From Adhaeribacter swui (GTDB lineage: Bacteria; Bacteroidota; Bacteroidia; Cytophagales; Hymenobacteraceae), in assembly GCF_014217805.1 (NCBI RefSeq), contig NZ_CP055156.1, positions 1,488,001 to 1,552,000 on the forward strand: a stretch of DNA of 64,000 bases. The letters run 5' to 3'. The translations under genes were made by a program, and so were the position numbers. Numbering within the stretch: the stretch's first letter is position 1; each line of letters starts with the position of its first letter. A model generated the notes under the pieces. The model saw nothing but the letters and a program-made list of their open reading frames with translations, made no database searches and had not been told where the DNA came from. Shown piece after piece: positions 46,776-54,294 of this stretch.

Positions 46776-46793
46776 CACTAGCTGAAGCTAGTG
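46776..46793 (-). repeat. REP-like hairpin 1
   Basis: A perfect palindrome, arms CACTAGCT and AGCTAGTG around GA. Read on the minus strand it is preceded by ATTGCC, as the two hairpins nearer the transposase are on the plus strand, so the units face each other. Confidence 0.6.
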
Positions 46794-46854
46794 GCAATTC
46801 AAAAAAATCTATTTTAAAAATAATTTAATCCTGCATCCAATGCTCTCTGAATTG

Positions 46855-46874
46855 CCTCCATCTTCAGATGGAGG
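46855..46874 (+). repeat. REP-like hairpin 2
   Basis: A perfect 9-bp stem CCTCCATCT / AGATGGAGG with loop TC, preceded by ATTG so that the unit reads ATTGCC at its left edge. It has the same head and the same loop position as the neighbouring hairpins, but different stem bases, as expected of REP elements whose stems covary. Confidence 0.65.
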
Positions 46875-46888
46875 ATTTATATGCATTG

Positions 46889-46908
46889 CCGCTATCTTTA
46901 GATAGCGG
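46889..46908 (+). repeat. REP-like hairpin 3, abutting the transposase
   Basis: A perfect 9-bp stem CCGCTATCT / AGATAGCGG with loop TT, again preceded by ATTG to give ATTGCC. It ends 2 bp before the stop codon of the transposase remnant, which suggests it marks one end of the element. Confidence 0.65.
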
Positions 46909-46910
46909 CT

Positions 46911-47330
46911 TTAAAAACCATACAAGCGTTTAAAATCTTCTTGCTCTTCTTGGTAAGATTTTAACTGATGATGAGCCTCCTGACTTTTGATATACTCCCG
47001 CACCTTGTTTACCATTGATTCACTGACGGATACTGCAAAATATTCATCCTGCCATTCGAATTTACCGGGGCAAAGATTATTCTGATTAATCCAAAAAGCA
47101 GATTCGCCTTTGATGAGCTGCATCACTTTAGCTACATTTTGATTCAACCCCAAGGAAACCAAACAATGGACATGATCAATATGCCCATTGATCATGTAAA
47201 CGTAAATACCTTTTTCTTGGGCGTTTTCTCTGATATGCCGAAATACCTGGGTCCTGATTTCTTTTGTTAAGTAGGGCTCCCGGTTTTTAGTAGATCATAC
47301 AAAATGAATTCAAACTTTTACATAAGGCAT
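46911..47330 (-). pseudogene. IS200-like / REP-associated tyrosine transposase, two nonsense codons
   Basis: Read from ATG 47330, the frame begins MPYVKV, then a TGA (47312-47310), IHFV, a second TGA (47297-47295), and STKNREPYLTKEIRTQVF through to the C-terminus at 46911, 137 codons in all. Both TGA codons sit where Y1 transposases of this family have Trp (pattern V-W-IHFV-W-STKNREP). The catalytic parts are otherwise intact: HUH motif GHIDHVHCLVSL and the Tyr in REYIKSQEAHH. A shorter frame from an internal ATG at 47195 lacks the first beta-strand. It sits beside three REP-like hairpins, so it is probably a RAYT or IS200 copy inactivated by two G-to-A type changes. Confidence 0.85.
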
Positions 47331-47379
47331 AGGCTAATTAGTAAGCTACAGAGTTAGGAGTTTATCCCGGTTTTATCAT

Positions 47380-47733
47380 TTACCTGACTATCTTAGAAAT
47401 CTTTAATTTTTTTTCTGTTTTAATAAACATGTTTATTACCTGTTGCCGACTTCTCCAATTAAATTTCTCTCTATACTCTTGATATTGTTGAGAACTTAAT
47501 TTCTTTAACACAAGCTCTTCTTCAACTTTAAGTTCTCCTCGTCTTTTACCAAAATCTAAGTTTGAATTCATTACTGAATAGAGGAAAACAATAGCCTTAT
47601 TTCTAATTTGCACAACATTTATCTTAACTATTTTCTTATCAGGAGTAAGAACGATATCTCCTATTTGTATTGGATAACTTTCTAAAAGCTGCTTTTGTTT
47701 ACTGCTTACTTCCTCAAAGTACCCAATCTTCAC
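47380..47733 (-). CDS. Hypothetical protein, 117 residues
   Basis: I recognise no family. The start is GTG at 47733, since no in-frame ATG precedes it before a stop. The protein is basic at its C-terminus (INMFIKTEKKLKISKIVR) and has a small beta-rich middle (IGDIVLTPDKKIVKINVVQIRNKAIVFLY). It has no signal or membrane segment. It follows the 250-residue gene by 25 bp and probably forms one operon with it. Base use is more AT-rich than in the neighbouring leu genes, suggesting acquisition by transfer. Confidence 0.6.
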   Translation of the reverse strand: MKIGYFEEVSSKQKQLLESYPIQIGDIVLTPDKKIVKINVVQIRNKAIVFLYSVMNSNLDFGKRRGELKVEEELVLKKLSSQQYQEYREKFNWRSRQQVINMFIKTEKKLKISKIVR

Positions 47734-47758
47734 ATCTATTAAGTACTGAATTATGTTT

Positions 47759-48511
47759 TCAGATATTGCTCTCTACTAGTTCAGGTAATTTGCCGATGAT
47801 ACTTTTTAAGGTATTTCCTTCTATCAAAACTTTATTAATGGTTCTATAACCTTTTATCTTTATAGGAACTTGGTGTTGGATTACAAAACTTCTTACATCA
47901 GCTCTACTTCCTTTAAAGTAACGATGTATTTGTTTATCTGTTAACCAACAGCTTTTGCTTAAAGTCTTAATAAACTCTTTTGAATCTTGAGCAAGTTTAT
48001 GAAGTGAAAGGAATTGATAAGAATCAACATTTAAATCTGTTTTGTACAGCTGCTCATAAGCACTTGGCGAGAAATCATTATCATTCCAAAATCTGTGTAC
48101 ATAATTTAATTCCGGGAAATTATCAGGACTTTCAATTTGGATAGAAATCGTATCCGAAAAGGTAGCATCTAAGAATTTAATTAAGAAAGTAGTTAAAGTA
48201 TTGTACAAATCATAAAATTCTTTTAATCGCTTTAGATGGTCTCTATAAGACTTATATCCACCTTCCTTTATAAGAAAAGAAACATACTTATCTACAAAGT
48301 ATTTATCAATTTGTACTAAATCATCTACGGGCATCAAATCAAAATTTTCTTCATTAAGAATTACATTAAAATGAATCCTAAAACTATCGTATCCATAATA
48401 CTCGACTCTTTCTATAAATATTTTTATATCTCTAATTAGGTGTTTATACCTAATTAGCCCTCGAATTCTAAGATGAAAATAATCTATAACCTCTGTATTA
48501 GCTGCGCCCAC
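47759..48511 (-). CDS. Hypothetical protein, 250 residues
   Basis: No recognised family. The start is GTG at 48511, as an upstream ATG is immediately followed by TAG. The protein is mostly helical, rich in Tyr, Phe, Lys and Asp, with no signal or membrane segment. The C-terminal 60 residues (KSCWLTDKQIHRYFKGSRADVRSFVI) look like a helix-turn-helix module followed by IKIKGYRTINKVLIEG, so DNA or RNA binding is conceivable. It is the first gene of a two-gene AT-rich unit, divergent from the winged-helix gene at 48884. Island or defence-type function is a guess only. Confidence 0.65.
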   Translation of the reverse strand: MGAANTEVIDYFHLRIRGLIRYKHLIRDIKIFIERVEYYGYDSFRIHFNVILNEENFDLMPVDDLVQIDKYFVDKYVSFLIKEGGYKSYRDHLKRLKEFYDLYNTLTTFLIKFLDATFSDTISIQIESPDNFPELNYVHRFWNDNDFSPSAYEQLYKTDLNVDSYQFLSLHKLAQDSKEFIKTLSKSCWLTDKQIHRYFKGSRADVRSFVIQHQVPIKIKGYRTINKVLIEGNTLKSIIGKLPELVESNI

Positions 48512-48657
48512 CTTTCTACATGTTTTTTATTATATAATACGTTTATAATTAGCAACTTATAAAAGACGCATAAACTCTACAATACTTTTAACGGCAGCAA
48601 TTTAGTAAGCTTAAAATTATAAATCATTTCAAGTAGCTGTAAGTCAAATTAATAAAA

Positions 48658-48816
48658 TTAATAAACAATTTTTAAATGTATTCGAACCTCTATTGTATTT
48701 TTTAAAATTGTTAACTTATCCTTAATTTTTTTGAGAAGCCAAATACTTCCTGCACAAATAGCTGTTTCAATTAAATCTTCTGCAACAGAGGACAAAAGGT
48801 TAAGTAATTCTTGCAT
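48658..48816 (-). CDS. Small hydrophobic/basic ORF, 52 residues
   Basis: A frame from ATG 48816 to TAA 48658 in the divergent gap. The N-terminal half is acidic-amphipathic (MQELLNLLSSVAEDLIETAI), the centre is CAGSIWLLKK, and the C-terminal half is basic and helical (IKDKLTILKNTIEVRIHLKI). The hydrophobic-then-basic layout resembles small membrane-active peptides such as type I toxins, but the AT-rich DNA makes chance frames common. Family unknown. Confidence 0.35.
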   Translation of the reverse strand: MQELLNLLSSVAEDLIETAICAGSIWLLKKIKDKLTILKNTIEVRIHLKIVY

Positions 48817-48883
48817 GATATAATGGTTTAGTACTAAAGTAAATATAGCAAATTGCGAGCATTATTTATATAGTAATAAAGTT

Positions 48884-49528
48884 ATGTACGACATAAATAA
48901 TCAGATAGTAGGTTACCCAATTCAGGAAATCCGAAAGATATTCAAAGTTGGTCAAAAACGTTTTGTCAGTAAATCTACAGTTAGAAGTATTTTGAAAATA
49001 CAAAATACTGAAGCTACAAATATTCTTAAACGGCTGGTACAGGAAGGTTACTTGGAAAAAGTAGAAGAGTTAAATGTATGGCGTAATTCAATAAGAGGTG
49101 AAGTATTAGCTAGTACTACCCTTTCACGCCCTATCTCACGAGGCAAGGTTAACAAAATAATTGAAGCACTTCTAGAGCGGGTTATCAAAGTAAATTCCGA
49201 CCCATATTATTTATACAAAGTTTTAGATGTGCATGTGTTCGGCAATTATCTAAATAATTCTTTAGCAACATTACACTCCATAAAGTTGATTGTAAACTTA
49301 GAGGCAAAAGAGAAAAATCGGGATAGGTATATAGAATTACTACATGAAAGAAGTCGAAATGTTAAAAGGAATTTTTCAAACTATTCTCAGTATTTAGGCT
49401 ACCCACGTGTAGAAGTTTTTGAATACCTTAAATCACGAGTACATCATTTAGAAATTCATGATATTCAGCACTCCAGAGTTAAAGAAAAATTAAGAGGTAG
49501 TAAGTTAATTTACCAGAGTCAACCCTAA
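48884..49528 (+). CDS. Winged-helix protein with degenerate nucleotidyltransferase-like domain
   Basis: A 214-residue protein. Residues 1-75 look like a winged-helix DNA-binding unit (STVRSILKIQNTEATNILKRLVQEGYLEKV). Residues 95-140 resemble the minimal nucleotidyltransferase (MNT) pattern (KVLDVHVFGNYLNNSL...IKLIVNL), in which the usual GS...DxD is replaced by GN and His/Lys, so the metal-binding aspartates are missing. The C-terminal part (FSNYSQYLGYPRVEVFEYLKSR) is charged. I recall similar two-domain proteins with intact MNT motifs but cannot verify this here. A regulatory or pseudo-enzyme role is inferred. It is divergent from the AT-rich pair. Confidence 0.6.
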   Translation: MYDINNQIVGYPIQEIRKIFKVGQKRFVSKSTVRSILKIQNTEATNILKRLVQEGYLEKVEELNVWRNSIRGEVLASTTLSRPISRGKVNKIIEALLERVIKVNSDPYYLYKVLDVHVFGNYLNNSLATLHSIKLIVNLEAKEKNRDRYIELLHERSRNVKRNFSNYSQYLGYPRVEVFEYLKSRVHHLEIHDIQHSRVKEKLRGSKLIYQSQP

Positions 49529-49626
49529 CTACATCATCATGTCATTATTTATAAATAATTAGATGTTGGCTATAACTCTGGCCAATCACAAATTGAACAT
49601 CTTAAAACTTTAGATTCAGAAGCCGG

Positions 49627-49675
49627 AAGTAAACCCAAAAGCCCGGTTTAGATAACCGGGCTCTTGGGTTTACTT
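49627..49675. repeat. Long perfect-type hairpin (22-bp arms)
   Basis: Arms 49627-49648 and 49654-49675 are complementary in 21 of 22 positions with a 5-nt loop TAGAT. The stem core is AAACCCAAAAGCCCGG against CCGGGCTCTTGGGTTT. There is no U-run on either strand, so it is unlikely to be a simple terminator. It lies at the end of the hydrolase remnant and 100 bp after the winged-helix gene. Confidence 0.6.
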
Positions 49676-49864
49676 CTTACACAAAGATATCGGGTAATTA
49701 GGTGGCAGTTCCGGATTGTTCAGGTCAGGCATGTAAAAAGTAGCTAAAGTTTTTGCCAGATAAGGATGGAAACCACGTTAGTTGGTGAGCACAATAAAAG
49801 TAAGTTTTTGGTCATCAAACCGCACGTAATCGGCTAACGCGGACCCGCCACTGTGACCAGATAA
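49670..49864 (-). pseudogene. Remnant of a beta-lactamase-family serine hydrolase
   Basis: The minus strand reads LSGHSGGSALADYVRFDDQK, then LTFIVLTN, a TAA (49780-49778), RGFHPYLAKTLATFYMPDLN and on to a stop at 49670. The GHSGG motif and the VLTN(Q) ending match the C-terminal HxGG part of class C beta-lactamase-like esterases. A second stop (49867-49865) closes the frame just upstream, and no N-terminal part with the SxxK motif is found. It is a decayed C-terminal fragment. Confidence 0.65.
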
Positions 49865-50093
49865 TTATATGGCCTTGGTACATGCTAACACCGGCAAACC
49901 ATCTCTTTAGCTAATTCGTTTATTCTATTACTAGCATTTATCTGTGCGACTAGATTTAAAATCAAAGAATACGCCTTTATTTTAAACGTGCCGCCACAGG
50001 AACGGCGGCTACCTTGGGCCAAATAACCTAGCGTTACCTGCGTTTCAAAATGACTGTGCTTGAACAAAATTTTTAAATTTTCACCCAAATGCC

Positions 50094-51305
50094 ATGAAGC
50101 AGTTGCGTCTACTTTTCAGCTTGGTTTTATTTATATTTATAACTGGTTGCGACAAACAAAAATTAGATGATAACACTACTCCCACTCCTGACCCGAACGT
50201 AAACCCTCCGGCTGTTACCGATTATACGCTTACCGAAGCTTTTCCTGCTTTAAAATTTGATAAACCAGTAGAGCTAACCAGCCCGAACGATGGTACTAAC
50301 CGGATTTTTGTGGTATCGCAGAACGGTAAAATTCACGTATTTCCGAACTTAACTGCGGCATCAGAGGCGCCGGTATTTCTGGACTTAAGTTCCAAAGTGG
50401 CTACGGGTGGTGAACTGGGCTTATTGGGTTTAGCTTTTCATCCGAATTATAAAACCAACGGTTATTTTTACGTGAACTACACCCGAGGTAATCCGTTAAC
50501 AACGGTTATTTCGCGGTTTAAAGTAAGCGCTGCCGATGCAAATGTAGCCGACCCCAACAGCGAGCAGGTATTGCTAACCTACGCCCAACCGTATAGCAAC
50601 CATAATGGCGGCAAGCTGGATTTTGGCAACGATGGATATTTGTACATCTCCTCCGGCGACGGTGGCAGCGGCGGCGACCCGCAAAACAACGCCCAGAACC
50701 GACAAAAACTATTGGGTAAAATCCTGCGCATCGACGTAAATGCTCCATCGGGTAATTTGCCTTATACAATCCCGGCAGATAATCCTTACAAAAACAACAC
50801 CGAGGGTTTCCGGGAAGAAATTTATGCCTATGGCTTGCGAAATCCCTGGCGCTTTAGCTTCGATCGGCCAACGGGCACCTTGTGGGCCGGCGACGTGGGT
50901 CAGGGCAACGTAGAAGAAATTTCTATTATTAAAAAAGGCGGTAATTACGGCTGGAAAATCCGGGAAGGAAACACGTGTTACGGGGCAGCTAATTGCGATG
51001 TAACTGGCCTGGAAGAACCCATCTGGACGTATCCGCTGAATGCCGAGAACGGCCGGTCAGTAACGGGTGGTTATGTTTGCCACGATAAAAATCTGCCGGG
51101 GCTGGAAGGTAAGTATATTTTCGGCGATTACATTTCGGGCAACGTTTGGGCTTTAACTTTTAACGGCACCCAGGCGGTAAAAAACGAATTAATAACGAAG
51201 TTATCCAACGATAATATTTCTTCGTTTGGCCAAGATAGTCAGCAGCGACTTTACGTTTTAGGTTACTCAAGCGGTAAAATATATAAGTTTACGCCGAAGC
51301 AGTAG
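50094..51305 (+). CDS. PQQ-dependent sugar dehydrogenase-like lipoprotein (GSDH family)
   Basis: A 403-residue protein with a lipoprotein signal (FIFITGC, Cys19) and the six-bladed glucose/sorbosone dehydrogenase propeller (about 45-400). Family features: ELTSPNDGTNRIFVVSQNGKI, GELGLLGLAFHPNYKTNGYF with the catalytic-type His, YSNHNGGKLDFGNDGYLYIS (His/Asp of the active site), and YAYGLRNPWRFSFDRPTGTLWAGDVGQ. It acts outside the cytoplasm and would need PQQ, whose synthesis genes are not in the window. It appears monocistronic and may belong to the flanking accessory stretch. Confidence 0.88.
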   Translation: MKQLRLLFSLVLFIFITGCDKQKLDDNTTPTPDPNVNPPAVTDYTLTEAFPALKFDKPVELTSPNDGTNRIFVVSQNGKIHVFPNLTAASEAPVFLDLSSKVATGGELGLLGLAFHPNYKTNGYFYVNYTRGNPLTTVISRFKVSAADANVADPNSEQVLLTYAQPYSNHNGGKLDFGNDGYLYISSGDGGSGGDPQNNAQNRQKLLGKILRIDVNAPSGNLPYTIPADNPYKNNTEGFREEIYAYGLRNPWRFSFDRPTGTLWAGDVGQGNVEEISIIKKGGNYGWKIREGNTCYGAANCDVTGLEEPIWTYPLNAENGRSVTGGYVCHDKNLPGLEGKYIFGDYISGNVWALTFNGTQAVKNELITKLSNDNISSFGQDSQQRLYVLGYSSGKIYKFTPKQ

Positions 51306-51368
51306 AATTTAATCTCCGTATCTGCTAGCCGCAATAGATTGGTGCAGTACCCTTAAAAGTATCAGAAC

Positions 51369-51400
51369 AAAATCAACTTACTACACCACAGGTTGATTTT
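51369..51400 (+). terminator. Possible terminator after the sugar dehydrogenase
   Basis: A 9-bp stem AAAATCAAC / GTTGATTTT with a 14-nt loop. The U-run is short (four U), so termination may be weak. Confidence 0.45.
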
Positions 51401-51630
51401 ATTGTAATCTATTGTTGATGTACAATTATAGAATTACCCAGAAATCTAAAACCTTGATACGAGTGTCTCTTACTTTATTAAGTTTAGAAATTTTAAAAAA
51501 ATTAAATTTCTGACTTGTATCCCCAAGGAAGTTCGCTAATAATGGTGTGCAAAAATTTCACTCTCCGCTGCCAAGTCATTGGGTTCTGGTAATAACTTCT
51601 GCGCTATAATCAACTGATGTTATTTGAAAT

Positions 51631-51662
51631 AAAAAGGCAGCCTGGTGATAAGCTGCCTTTTT
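51631..51662. terminator. Bidirectional terminator near the Thr/Gly gene end
   Basis: An 11-bp stem AAAAAGGCAGC / GCTGCCTTTTT with a 10-nt loop, giving U-runs in both directions. It lies just downstream of the Thr/Gly lipoprotein gene (minus strand). Confidence 0.85.
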
Positions 51663-51676
51663 TAAAATTTTTATAT

Positions 51677-52456
51677 TTAAGCTCCCCCACCTGTGGAGCC
51701 ACCTCCACCGCCAGTCGTTCCGCCACCAGTAGATCCTCCCGTAGTAGTTCCCGCGGTTGTTCCTCCAGTAGTTGTTCCCCCAGTAGTTCCAGTCGTACCT
51801 CCGGTAGTGGATCCACCAGTTGTGGTTCCGGTAGTACCGCCCGTAGTTGTGCCTCCGGTAGTTCCAGTAGTTCCACCTGTTGTTGACCCTCCTGTTGTAG
51901 TACCACCAGTAGTTCCGCCTGTCGTTGAGCCGCCCGTTGTTGTACCGGTCGTTCCGCCAGTAGTTGTACCACCAGTGGTTCCTGTGGTACTACCACCCGT
52001 TGTACCTGTTGTGCCACCTGTAGTTGTTCCGCCTGTGGTAGTACCAGTGGTTCCACCTGTAGTGCCTGTGGTACCGCCAGTAGTTCCGGCTGTTGTTCCA
52101 GTTGTACCTCCCGTTGTTGTACCAGCAGTAGTGCCGGTGGTTGTTCCCGCAGTAGTTCCGCTAGTCGTAGTTCCTGCAGTAGTGCCGCCGGTTGTAGTGC
52201 CAGTTGTGGTTCCTGCAGTAGTACCGGTTGTTCCTGTAGTTGTGCCAGTTGTGGTTGTACCGGCAGTAGTGGTACCTGTAGTTGTACCGCCGGTGGTCGT
52301 TCCACCTGTAGTTGTACCACCAGTAGTTGTAGTTCCGGATGTGGTATCTGCTGGCACACCGTCAAACTTTCCATCATCATCATCATTACATGCCACAATA
52401 GTCATCCCTGAAAGCAACGTAGCTGCAACTGTAACAGTTAACCAATTCTTTTTCAT
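51677..52456 (-). CDS. Thr/Gly-repeat surface lipoprotein
   Basis: A 259-residue protein. Residues 1-23 are a lipoprotein signal ending TIVAC, and the mature N-terminus CNDDDDGKFDG fits the acidic export signal that sends Bacteroidota lipoproteins to the outer face of the outer membrane. From residue 37 on, about 220 residues are almost only Thr and Gly with a few Ala and Ser, in units such as GTTGTTGG and GGTTTGG. A Thr-rich stalk of this kind could be heavily O-glycosylated; PADTT fits the D-S/T-x glycosylation motif. No folded domain follows. I know of no family. The DNA is a short-period repeat, so length variation between strains is likely. Confidence 0.75.
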   Translation of the reverse strand: MKKNWLTVTVAATLLSGMTIVACNDDDDGKFDGVPADTTSGTTTTGGTTTGGTTTGGTTTGTTTAGTTTTGTTTGTTGTTAGTTTGTTTGGTTAGTTTSGTTAGTTTGTTAGTTTGGTTGTTAGTTGGTTGTTGGTTGTTTGGTTTGGTTGTTGGSTTGTTGGTTTGGTTGTTTGGSTTGGTTGGTTTGGSTTGGTTGTTGGTTTGGTTGTTTGGSTTGGTTGTTGGTTTGGTTAGTTTGGSTGGGTTGGGGGSTGGGA

Positions 52457-52918
52457 AAATAATACTTTTTTTATTCCGTACTCAAAAACAATAGTTCCAT
52501 TTACGGGCTAAAAAAGGAGAAGGGCAAGTTATACTAAAAATATAAACACGTATTTTTGGCCGTATTTACCGTATTTAGTAGCAACTTTTACTTAAATTCA
52601 AAAAAGGTTACTTTATTCAGGTAAAAAAACCAAATTTTAAAATATAATTTTTTAAATACGACCCTATATAATCTTATTTAATAGATGTAAAATACATTAT
52701 TTTGATTTAATCTGGCTAACAGCCTTTTACTTAATACAAATTACTTTCCGCATCAGGTAAGGTTATTTCTCATTAAAAACCGGAGAAATGATTTGGGTCA
52801 TTCGTAATCAGGTTGTAAGAGTTAAGTTACAGCAGGGTAACAAGCATAAATTTTTAAAAAACTATAACATCCTTCCAGAAACTTTTTACTTTTGGCCTCC
52901 ACAAAATTTGCCTGTTAC
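52457..52918. other. Intergenic region between Thr/Gly gene and leuB
   Basis: 462 bp, AT-rich, divergent between the Thr/Gly gene and leuB, so it should hold both promoters. I see no hairpin, repeat or small gene that stands out. Confidence 0.35.
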
Positions 52919-53974
52919 ATGAATAAGAAAATAGCCGTTTTGCCCGGCGATGGGATTGGTCCCGAAGTAACTGCCGTAGCGGTTAACGCTCTGCAAAAAG
53001 TTGCCGAAAAATTTAATCATACTTTTACGTTTGAAGAAGGGCTGGTAGGGGCTTGCGCCATTGATGCTACCGGTAATCCGTTCCCGGATGAGACATTGCA
53101 ACTGTGCCAATCCGCGGATGCTATTTTATTTGGTGCCATTGGCCACCCGAAATACGACAACGACCCTACTGCCCCGGTTCGTCCGGAACAAGGCCTGTTG
53201 GCCATGCGCAAAGCCTTAGGCTTATTTGCTAATATCCGGCCGGTAAATACTTTTAAAGTGTTGGCTGATGCCTCTCCTTTAAAGCGCGAAATAGTAGAAG
53301 GCGTAGACTTTGTGGTGTTCCGGGAGTTAACCGGTGGTTCTTATTTTGGCGCCAAAGGCCGCTCCGAAGACAGAAATAGTGCCTACGATACTTGCACCTA
53401 CACCCGCGACGAAATTTCCCGGATAACTGAACTGGCTTTTACGGCAGCTGCCAAACGCCGCAAAAAAGTAACGCTAGTAGATAAAGCCAACGTAATGGAA
53501 ACCTCCCGGTTATGGCGCGAAGTAGTACAGCAATACGCCAGTAATTTCCCGGATATTGAGCTGGAATTAATGTTTGTGGACAATGCGGCCATGGCTTTAA
53601 TTCAGAACCCGCGCCGTTTTGATGTAATTTTAACCGAAAACATGTTCGGCGATATTCTTACCGACGAAGCTTCGGTAATTACCGGTTCGCTGGGTATGTT
53701 GCCTTCGGCTTCTGTGGGCAGCAAAGTAGCTTTGTACGAACCTATTCATGGCTCTTATCCGCAGGCGGCCGGTAAAAATATTGCGAACCCCATGGCCGCA
53801 GTTTTATCAGCGGCTACGCTCCTGGAAACTTCCTTTGATTTAATGGAAGAAGGCCGGGCTTTGCGTAACGCCGTAGAAGAAACGTTAAACAACGGTTTTG
53901 TTACCGTAGATATTAACCCAACCAATAACCTGGGTACCCGCGAAGTAGGCGAAAAAATCTGCAGCTTTATTTAA
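52919..53974 (+). CDS. leuB: 3-isopropylmalate dehydrogenase
   Basis: A 351-residue NAD-dependent enzyme, third step of leucine synthesis. The ATG at 52919 (MNKKIAVLPGDGIGPEV) is the start; an in-frame TTG 27 bp upstream only adds an odd segment. Diagnostic parts are the substrate-binding Arg residues in LRKALGLFANIRPV-type segment (AMRKALGLFANIRPV), VFRELTGGSYFG with the catalytic Tyr region (YDTCTYTRDEI), DKANVMETSRLWRE (Lys), and the Asp-rich DVILTENMFGDILTDEA. It is separated from leuACD by a 6-kb accessory segment and has its own terminator. Confidence 0.96.
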   Translation: MNKKIAVLPGDGIGPEVTAVAVNALQKVAEKFNHTFTFEEGLVGACAIDATGNPFPDETLQLCQSADAILFGAIGHPKYDNDPTAPVRPEQGLLAMRKALGLFANIRPVNTFKVLADASPLKREIVEGVDFVVFRELTGGSYFGAKGRSEDRNSAYDTCTYTRDEISRITELAFTAAAKRRKKVTLVDKANVMETSRLWREVVQQYASNFPDIELELMFVDNAAMALIQNPRRFDVILTENMFGDILTDEASVITGSLGMLPSASVGSKVALYEPIHGSYPQAAGKNIANPMAAVLSAATLLETSFDLMEEGRALRNAVEETLNNGFVTVDINPTNNLGTREVGEKICSFI

Positions 53975-54145
53975 GGTGAAGTAGTGCGTTTTAAGTTTTA
54001 GGTAATACGTTTTAAAAACTTGTTTGTGAAGACACAAATGGTGGCGTTAGGCTTTATTTAAGCGCAAAAAAATAAAAATTTTGGTTAAGACCGAAGCAAT
54101 AAGTCAAAGCTTGCTATAGCAAGTATTTTGAGGAAATGATTTAAA

Positions 54146-54183
54146 CAAAAAGACCGCTCAATTAAAGAGCGGTCTTTTTGTTG
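54146..54183 (+). terminator. Intrinsic terminator after leuB
   Basis: A 14-bp stem CAAAAAGACCGCTC / GAGCGGTCTTTTTG with a 7-nt loop. It is strong and can act in both directions. Confidence 0.88.
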
Positions 54184-54294
54184 TACATAAGATCAAGAAA
54201 AGACTTTTTTAAAATTTTTACTTTCTGGCTTTACCTACCACCGGTTTTTGCGTACACAAACTTCAGCACCAACCTTTTTTATCTTTAATTTTTT

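Noticed and set aside
46911-47330. TGA read as Trp (recoding) in the transposase
   Set aside because: Other genes in the window end in TGA and no other gene needs TGA as Trp, so nonsense decay is the simpler reading.
49885-50088. 67-codon minus-strand frame next to the hydrolase remnant
   Set aside because: No clear motif of the hydrolase family in it and no sign of translation; probably part of the decayed region.
51693-52511. 272-codon plus-strand Pro/Val frame opposite the Thr/Gly lipoprotein gene
   Set aside because: It is a by-product of the GGT/ACC repeat, has no signal peptide or domain, and the minus-strand frame has a clear lipoprotein signal.
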